A DNA stretch of 64,000 nucleotides from Ascaphus truei (lineage: Eukaryota; Chordata; Amphibia; Anura; Ascaphidae), in assembly GCA_036426205.1 (NCBI GenBank), contig CM071568.1, positions 232,830,530 to 232,894,529 on the forward strand, given 5' to 3'. This document shows positions 59,457 through 64,000 of the stretch, one piece after another. A model generated the notes under the pieces. The model made no database searches and was not told the DNA's origin. It worked only from the letters and a program-made list of their open reading frames with translations. Numbering within the stretch: position 1 is the stretch's first letter; each line of letters begins with the position of its first letter. A program made the translations under genes and the position numbers.

Positions 59457-59510
59457 TTTATTATACCGTAATCAACGTTTCGGCGAGGACTCCACCTTCC
59501 TCAGAATCAC
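59457..59510 (-). ncRNA. best hammerhead-ribozyme-like motif
   Basis: Minus strand: GTGATT (59510-59505), core CTGAGGA (59504-59498), one extra A, stem II GGTG/CGCC with a 7-base loop, GAAA (59481-59478), self-complementary ACGT (59478-59475), T at 59474 as the expected cleavage base, then GATTAC (59473-59468). GATTAC pairs with the leading GTGATT over 6 bp as stem I, two of the pairs being G-U. AATAAA follows at 59462-59457. All conserved core bases are present. The only departure from the hammerhead consensus is the extra A before stem II. Confidence 0.6.
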
Positions 59511-59514
59511 TTGA

Positions 59515-61060
59515 GCAACGTATTTTTTAATTTACACAAAGACTGATCCCTGTCTGTAATCGGAATGGATTTACATCCATATAAACCCGACAAGGTATTG
59601 TATGTTGCTTAGTATTTCCATGTATAGTCTCCATAACAGGTGGACCTAATAATCTGAATAGATACAATCTGTATGTTGTAAACAAGTTTGTCTACTGACA
59701 GTTGCATATTAAGTTTAAATGTAAAAACAATAATATTTGCAGTGTTTCTCCTGGTTTAGCTTGGAATTGGAAATGACAAATATTCTAACTAATCAGAATA
59801 GATATGAACAATACTTAAAAGGTTAAATATTAAAATACATCCGATTTTTGTAAAGCAAGAACAGTTTAATTTCACAAGCAACGTGGCAAAAGGGAACACC
59901 CTATTTATGGTGGTAATCAGAAGGCTAGAATAGCGACATTAGTAGGTAGCCAAAATATGTAACCTTTTTTCCTCGTGCAGTACATACGGTATATGTCAGC
60001 GAAGAGAAAATTCCCAACAAGAATAGAAATGTACCCAGTACTAATCTCCATAACCGATTTTTTTAGAGTTCAGGTTTGGTTAAGCGATTCACCTTCTGCA
60101 ATGGTCAGTAGTGGCGGCTGTAGATGGCACCGGTTTAACTTTACAAACAACTCCTTTATTGGCAAAAGGGACTTCCCCTCTGACCTAGAAGGAGTTGAAT
60201 TATTTGTATGAACAACATTGCATCTGTTTTCAAAACACCTCTTATTTCTGTCCCTGTAGCCTAAATTTGACATCAACCTTAGAATGAGAGCGATGCTCTT
60301 TTAAAAGGATTGTGCTCTCCTGCGGACAAGCACAGTACCACTACTTTTTTTTAAATATTGTAACAGAGTACATGCTTTCTAGGGTACAGAAAATGAAATC
60401 CGGGGGATGGTTTGGGATTGTAGGTACAGAAAAAAAAATAGGACGGTACCACTACTTTTTAATAGCATTTAAGCCCCCACCTCATTTATTTCTGTTACAC
60501 GTTTTTAACGTAATGCTAAGGTACAGCAAAACGAAAAATCGTGTCTGTAAGTGTTTATTGAATGGACAATCCGGCAGTCGTGATACACACGATATGTATA
60601 TCATTTCTCAGATGTAATATTTCTCTCTAACAGCAATATACTTGCAGTACAAAAATATTCTCAACACTCAGCAGCTCTGTCCCATAAACGAATGCGCAAT
60701 TAGGATTGTGTATTAATGTTACGTCTTTGTATAAGTAACACAAATTATAGCAGCAAGTATAGGGAGAGACATTGCCAGCTGTATACTACCAGACGGATAC
60801 ACTGAGATGCTAACAACAACAAAAAGAGAGAGAGAGAGAGAGATGATGCAGCTGCACTGGTCCAGCCCTCTCAGATTTACCAACAACAAACAGCTAAAAA
60901 AGGGAGCTTCGGCTATGAGTTGTGGTCATTAATATCAGGGCAAAATATGCTCAACAGATGATAGTAAAAATGCAGCCAGAAAACTACTCCAGCTATTGAA
61001 ACTGCCAAATGTGACATAAAGCTGCATTGTAAAAATCATCTGGAAAGCAGATTTTTGCCA
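59515..61060. other. intergenic, no gene recognised
   Basis: No gene signature. (GA)n at about 60823-60842. Confidence 0.5.
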
Positions 61061-61460
61061 TTGAAGTCTCTATGTGTTAATTACTGTGATTTGGGAGAGC
61101 TCTGTATCCGAAGCTGACTTTCACTCCGCATATGTAAATGCTGCTAGGCTAGTGCTGAATGCCAGCCAGAGGTTTCATGTTCCGATTCATTTCCTTGCAT
61201 GCCTAGACATTATTATTATTATTATTACTATTATGTGATCATGGAGCCTCCGTGCAGGACGAGGTGTTATTTCCTTATAAAGAAACACCAGCTCTCACGT
61301 TCTATTCTCTTTACGAAATTATTCGCATTATTTATGCTACATTGCGCGATCTAATTTCTTCCTGATAGTCAGCTAATTGCTCTGGCAGGTAATTAGAACC
61401 GGTTTATAAAGCACAAGGCTTTTGCTGTGCCCCTGGATTATTGCATGTGCTCAAAAAAAA
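61060..61460. other. candidate conserved non-coding block
   Basis: Non-repetitive and balanced in composition, with closely spaced homeodomain-type cores (AGCTAATTGC, GGTAATTAGAACC at about 61370-61402) and an (ATT)n tract at 61211-61226. Looks like an enhancer, but no alignment was possible. Confidence 0.35.
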
Positions 61461-62188
61461 AATATACTAGATTTGTAGCACACATCATTTTAGCAGTAGT
61501 TATTCTGCAATCAGATTCAGATCAATGTGAAAAATTAAAAAGTAAAATATATGCTTCGAAGAGATATTAAAATCTATTTTGTCGGTGATCATTGGTCCAG
61601 AATAATTTGCCCATTCTGGCAAGGAGTTGGTCAGATTTGAGGCCAGATTCCACCATGGACATATACACCAGGCATGTGGGGAGTGAATGGAGAAATTGGG
61701 ACATCTGTTCGTTGCTCACTCTAAACAGGCCATATAGGAGACAGCAAACTGGTCACTTTTTCTAGCATACAAAAAGTCTATTAGACACACAAATGCTGAT
61801 TTGCTGCCAAAAGCTTATGGCTAAAGAGGTGCATGCTGTGTTGTAAGAGACTGGGCTGTATAAATATGTATCTGGTTGAAAGTTTACAGGATCTCAGTGA
61901 AATAATCTCCAGTCATCCTTTAACTCAGAAGCCAAGTGTCTACAGAGCTTTATTTAAGCATTTCAGATATCCTATTAACGCGGTTCAGTTCTGTGCATGG
62001 ACACCAGCAACAATCGCTATGCCTTTTATATCACTATTATATGAGGCTCAAACACAACGACTCTAATATTTTGATTGGGTAATCATTTAAATTTGCAAGG
62101 AACAAAAACAGTGTATTGAAAACTAAATAAGATGTATTTCTGGGTTTTTATGCCTTTATTTTAGGGCTTGATGCCTTTATTTTAAACA
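61461..62188. other. intergenic, no gene recognised
   Basis: A 77-codon plus frame at 61833-62066 shows no motif. Nothing else seen. Confidence 0.5.
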
Positions 62189-62690
62189 ATGCTTGTTTGC
62201 TATCAGTTGCAAAATTCCCCCTTTTTTTCTGTAGGATTTTATTTCCACACTTCTCTCATGCACCACATTGCCGATGCTGTGGCGATGATTTGGGCACATG
62301 TGTGGTTAAAGCTGAAGACCCCGAGCAGCTCCAGATTATTTGTAATTAAACACAATTCCCAAAGTAACATTTATCTTCCGAAACTGCGATTGCAATTGTC
62401 ACCCGTCTGGAAGAGACGCTGTGTAATCTGGAAGCATTTACCTCTTCTGCTAAGAGAGCAGCATGAAAAGAAATCAATATTGGGCAGGAGAGGAATTTAC
62501 TATTTTTTAACAGTAAGCGTGAACAGTGATAAAGTGATATATAATGTTAAAAACAGCTCAGACCAATCTTTTCTCAGGAAACCCTCTTCTAAAGACATAC
62601 ATATTTTATATGCATTGAGGGTTTATGTGAACAGCATATATTCTATTCATCTTTTTATTGACTTACCTGACCAGGTCTCAGCCATGTGAT
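62189..62690. other. candidate conserved non-coding block
   Basis: Carries the longest non-repeat open frame of the right end (166 codons, 62189-62689). It has no domain or composition typical of protein, no splice-site support, and words such as TTTGTAATTAAACAC and GATTGCAATTGTC that suit regulatory DNA. Confidence 0.3.
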
Positions 62691-63495
62691 TTGTAGGGAT
62701 ATAACTGAATAGCATGGATTTTAATCTTAGTAAATGTAAGTACTTAATTTAGTGAGTGCATACACAGACATATATTATGCATAACTATGTATATAGATAA
62801 TGCACAATAACGCACATCGACTCAATATTATATTAGTCACTGTGAAGAGTATGATGTTACTTCTGCATTGGCTATTGGCGCCTGTAGCCTTCCAACCTGT
62901 GTTTATGATTATATCAACCAGTATTGGTAACCACAGGAGTGTTTGGATGCGTTGCTTTAAAGACACGGGAAAAAAATCATAAAGCCATGTTTTGGTGGAA
63001 AGGCAGATGTAACAATATATACTTTCAAACGATTAACAGGCTTTGGGAGTGAAAGCACTTGGAGAATCGCATGTGCCAATAATGGTAAGAGATGCTTAAT
63101 AGGGGCATTTATTCTTAATTGAATACTGGAAGGGGAGATTGCATTTGCTCGGAATGGACTCAAATATTTACATATAATAACCCTAACATATACTAAAATA
63201 TATGTAGACATTTCATATGCAGGGAGCTTAGTGAATTTTACACAATAATGCTTTATTGCTGCTATTATAATATATGTATGTGTGTGGACATGACATTTTA
63301 TTGTAGGTTACACTTAGCCGGTGTGGACATGAAGAACGCGCTGGAAGCCACAAGTCCCTCTGGTGACAAATAGGCACCCTACCCGGTTCCCTTACAGTTC
63401 TCTCTTTATGCTCTTACATCCCCTCTACATACAGTGGATCGCTCCAAAAACAGTTTCACGTTAATCTTACTCAACATGAGATGTTAAGCAGTATA
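62691..63495. other. intergenic, no gene recognised
   Basis: No signature found. Confidence 0.5.
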
Positions 63496-63497
63496 TA

Positions 63498-63512
63498 TAT
63501 GTGTGTGTGTTT

Positions 63513-63588
<76 letters not shown>

Positions 63589-63620
63589 TCTATGTATATA
63601 ATATACAGTATACTGTATAT
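63498..63620. repeat. compound (GT)n-(TA)n-(GA)n microsatellite
   Basis: Three dinucleotide tracts in succession, followed by a short TA-rich palindrome. Confidence 0.95.
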
Positions 63621-64000
63621 ATGTGCATATATATGTATGTCATTATACCTATATAAAGTAATCGCACTGGTATTCCTGCTTACAAGAATCTAAGGTGCAT
63701 ATTTAAATGCATCATCTTTAGGTTTTCAGTCAAAGCACCCCTATATACTTTGTCATACAAGTTAGATATGTTTTAACTTCACAGTCCCCCTACCTCAATT
63801 TCTCTTTTTCTTTCAAAGTCGAACGAACCATTATTTAATGTTAACAGACTAACCCCATTTAATCAGGGTTCACAAACATATTTTTGACACAAGTGGGGTA
63901 ACAGGCACCAAGACACTCGAACTGCAAGGTGCAAACAGGCTGCACTTGGGAAGGTTGTTTCCAGGATGTAAATTAGGTCCCAAAAGCTGTTGTCCAAATC
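63621..64000. other. intergenic, no gene recognised
   Basis: No signature found up to the window edge. Confidence 0.5.

Noticed and set aside
61833..62066. 77-codon plus frame
   Set aside because: Length expected by chance; no motif.
62189..62689. 166-codon plus frame in non-repetitive DNA
   Set aside because: No recognisable domain, no splice or start context. More likely non-coding sequence, kept only as a candidate conserved block.

Overview
This is a repeat-rich stretch of vertebrate nuclear DNA, most likely amphibian and probably frog. No host protein-coding exon, tRNA or rRNA could be supported. The amphibian call is an inference from the mix of repeats: Ty3/Gypsy elements of several lineages (one Gmr1-like), a Penelope-like element, many copies of a terminal motif ending in GAAACGCG or GAAACGTT, hAT, Tc1, Tigger and Harbinger relics, and a CR1-like LINE. 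Most long open frames are artefacts of microsatellites or minisatellites.

Layout. 1-8 kb: GT-rich satellite, a hAT-like relic, a palindromic hAT MITE, two inverted-repeat pairs of Penelope type and a long CAT microsatellite. 8.8-13.8 kb: mostly single-copy AT-rich DNA that looks like conserved non-coding sequence, with one inverted-repeat pair (10.4-11.1 kb) and a solo LTR (11.7-12.5 kb). 14.3-22.9 kb: a nested LTR complex. Element A is a decayed Ty3/Gypsy keeping only the 3' part of pol. Its right LTR is interrupted by element B, a younger LTR element with near-identical LTRs, a tRNA-Leu primer site and no pol. Element B carries a long open frame for a coiled-coil protein, and is itself broken by a Penelope-type insert. 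25.2-26.7 kb: a Penelope-like pol relic (reverse transcriptase plus GIY-YIG endonuclease). 28.2-30 kb: a dead Tc1 transposon. 30-35.6 kb: a series of DNA transposons with readable target duplications.

36.1-42.6 kb: a minus-strand CR1-like LINE split by element C, a 5.3-kb Gmr1-like Ty3/Gypsy whose integrase lies upstream of reverse transcriptase and whose Gag contains the SCAN-progenitor capsid. 43.0-43.4 kb: a decayed Harbinger Myb-like gene. 44.5-49.6 kb: element D on the minus strand, a Ty3/Gypsy with a PNMA-like Gag, interrupted in its reverse transcriptase by a Harbinger-type MITE. 49.9-54.0 kb: a 4-kb non-autonomous DNA transposon filled with several unrelated satellites. 54-64 kb: mostly single-copy DNA with a hammerhead-like motif at 59.5 kb and two candidate conserved non-coding blocks (61.1-61.5 and 62.2-62.7 kb).

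The two signals most worth following are (i) the pol-less LTR element B and its coiled-coil protein, and (ii) a family of hammerhead-ribozyme-like motifs (CTGANGA, short stem, GAAA, then a self-complementary ACGT or ACGCGT) found at about a dozen places, often between inverted repeats and once just downstream of the Penelope pol relic.
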